64,000 nucleotides of DNA, taken from Parachlamydia sp. AcF125. Lineage in GTDB: Bacteria; Chlamydiota; Chlamydiia; Chlamydiales; Parachlamydiaceae. Under the pieces are notes generated by a model that searched no databases, was not told the origin of the DNA, and saw only the letters and a list, made by a program, of their open reading frames with translations. A program made the translations under genes and the position numbers. The stretch spans positions 1,054,001 through 1,118,000 of the forward strand of contig NZ_JAEMUD010000001.1 in assembly GCF_018342475.1 (NCBI RefSeq), given 5' to 3'. This document shows, piece by piece, positions 62,712 through 64,000 of this stretch. The stretch's first letter is position 1. Each line of letters starts with the position of its first letter.

Positions 62712-63174
62712 TTGTGCCAAACTTTTTATTTTTCTTTAGAGGACTTTATCAAGCCCAGACAGTTTGTTTTTCTCGGCGTAGATTTTTTATCGAAGGAGAA
62801 TACCGAATTCTGGCATGCGGCCGACATTTCCCTGTCTTGCAGTCATGGCGTGAATGATTGGATGGTAGGCAATCCCAAACCCTCTAAACCTATGGCTTTC
62901 CAAAGGAAAGAAAAGCTATCTATGCCAGCCAGTTCGGCCTTAGCTCAAGCTTTCAAAAAGGTGGCGGAAATGCCTAAAGTTGTTTGGATATATGGATTTC
63001 CACAAGGCTTGCCCCTTCTCTCGCTATTAAAATTTCTGCTTTTTATCGTATCGGTTGCTATAAAATATTTACCATCCTGCTGGATGTAGGTCGCTTAATC
63101 CCGTTAAGAAGACGAAATTCTTTCTCGTTTAAGTCCTTTTTCTATTTCAACTTTCATTGCATCTCGCTCACCTA
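62712..63174 (+). pseudogene. second decayed copy, partial and frameshifted
   Basis: The segment around 62865-63005 (NPKPSKPMAFQRKEKL, ALAQAFKKVAEMPKVV) aligns with the central part of the preceding pseudogene (HPTSSKPVELTTKEKP, PLAKVSKQVVEAPKVA), at DNA and protein level. The flanking frames (LLKFLLFIVSVAIKYLPSC; AIKISAFYRIGCYKIFTILL) overlap, so the copy is frameshifted. No start with a ribosome site is seen. From 63175 to 63274 the DNA is AT-rich and shows nothing. Confidence 0.55.
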
Positions 63175-63274
63175 AAATGAAGCGAATATACTAAATCAAC
63201 TTAATTTCAAAAAACCTCTATTGTTTATAAATACTTTTTTAGGTATTATTCTTTTAATAACAAAAGGATTATTT

Positions 63275-64000
63275 ATGAAAATAAGATATGTGGAAGAACC
63301 AAGCAAATTGCCTAGAGACCTTATTTGCGATAAGCAGGCAAGAAATCTCAAAGTCCAAGAAGGATATTATTGCTGGGGTTATAAGGAAGAAAAAGCTTCT
63401 TTTTTGCAAAGACACTTAATTTATCGGGTTCATCGCATTTTAGCTCGCATGTTTAGTCATAAATATTCAGAAGAAGAGAGAAGACTTCTCAAGGAAGAAA
63501 GGCAATACGCTTACTATTGTCTTCCAAAAGATGCCAAGCGGCGTGGGAACGTTCCTGCAGAGGAAGCGCTGTTTTTTTGTAGAGGAGGAATACAAATCCA
63601 AGAAAGGCTAAGAACCGGCTTCTTCAAGCAGATGCAGGGAAGTTATTTATATTCTAAAGTGATCCTTTTAAACAATACAAATGCCGGCGGGACATTTTTC
63701 AGCAATGTGGATGGGCCTTTTCCATCTAATTCTGAAGCTCAGCAAGCTTTTAGACAGAATCAGGGGGGATTTCTCCTTTATTTTTCTGATTTTAACAAGG
63801 TGTCAACCGAAAAATTTCTAAGAGATCATCCGGAATTTAGAGGTAACAACGCTCTTTACAGAGGAGCTATATGTGGGGTACTTAAGACTGAAGACATGCA
63901 ATGCTTGAGGCCCCCCTATCAGGGTAAGTTTTCTAGGGAATTTATCCACTTTCTAGAAACAGGAGAAGAGCTTGTCTCTATAGGTTTTAGGCAAAGTTAT
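63275..64000 (+). CDS. unknown protein (3' end outside window)
   Basis: ATG 63275 opens 242 codons without a stop up to the window edge, after AAAGGATT. The first third is basic and aromatic (EGYYCWGYKEEKASFLQRHL, IYRVHRILARMFSHKYSEEE); then YCLPKDAKRRGNVPAEEALF and GGTFFSNVDGPFPSN. No signal peptide or membrane segment is visible. Family not recognised. It follows the two decayed genes and could belong to the same lineage-specific set. Confidence 0.75.
   Translation, partial: MKIRYVEEPSKLPRDLICDKQARNLKVQEGYYCWGYKEEKASFLQRHLIYRVHRILARMFSHKYSEEERRLLKEERQYAYYCLPKDAKRRGNVPAEEALFFCRGGIQIQERLRTGFFKQMQGSYLYSKVILLNNTNAGGTFFSNVDGPFPSNSEAQQAFRQNQGGFLLYFSDFNKVSTEKFLRDHPEFRGNNALYRGAICGVLKTEDMQCLRPPYQGKFSREFIHFLETGEELVSIGFRQSY

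Overview
The window is a chromosomal segment from a Chlamydiae bacterium, most likely an amoeba-associated (Parachlamydia-like) lineage rather than a Chlamydiaceae pathogen. Several gene orders match those I recall from Chlamydia trachomatis: hrcA-grpE-dnaK, rpsL-rpsG-fusA-rpsJ, sppA(sohB)-polA-coaE-rho, rplU-rpmA-obgE, a DUF47 protein with a Pit phosphate transporter, rodA next to birA, and pseudouridine synthase, gpmA, NifS-like, NifU-like. Mixed with these are genes I do not associate with Chlamydiaceae: a single-chain glycyl-tRNA synthetase, an AmiD-type amidase, a large NAD-type glutamate dehydrogenase, a CsoR repressor, and several large host-interaction-type proteins. The DNA is AT-rich, genes lie on both strands in short operons, and no insertion sequence, phage or CRISPR is visible.

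Layout. 1-6000: 3' part of a glutamate dehydrogenase, then the heat-shock operon under a CIRCE operator that overlaps the upstream stop codon. 6-13 kb: MORN-repeat protein, acidic protein, gapA, a PreP-like metalloprotease and tRNA-Leu. 13.4-19.2 kb: accessory block with a phosphodiester-glycosidase/AmiD operon, a SopB/IpgD-like phosphoinositide phosphatase, and a CsoR gene with a secreted 12-cysteine protein. 19.5-29.4 kb: transporters (Kef-like, AGCS, Pit), an inositol-phosphatase family enzyme, GlyRS and two membrane or exported unknowns. 29.7-31 kb: proline-rich/ankyrin protein. 31.1-34.8 kb: str operon. 34.9-39.7 kb: rodA, birA, VOC protein and a second proline-rich protein. 39.9-45.7 kb: sppA-polA-coaE-rho. 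45.9-53.3 kb: exported thioredoxin, obgE-rpmA-rplU, tRNA-Phe, Tsp protease and scpAB. 53.6-62 kb: MFS transporter, a 607-residue unknown, Rsm22-like and RsuA-type rRNA modifiers, gpmA and a NifS/NifU-like pair. 62-64 kb: decayed genes and the 5' part of an unknown gene.

The most unusual points are: (1) a NifS/NifU-like pair that keeps the folds but lacks the PLP lysine, the catalytic cysteine and all three scaffold cysteines; (2) a SopB/IpgD-like CX5R phosphatase with an extra coiled-coil region; (3) a CsoR repressor paired with an exported metallothionein-like protein, with a palindrome inside the promoter spacer; (4) an AmiD amidase with no visible export signal, downstream of a NAGPA-domain protein; (5) two proteins sharing the same proline-rich motif. 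Family assignments come from reading motifs; no database search was run, and references to Chlamydia gene order are from memory.
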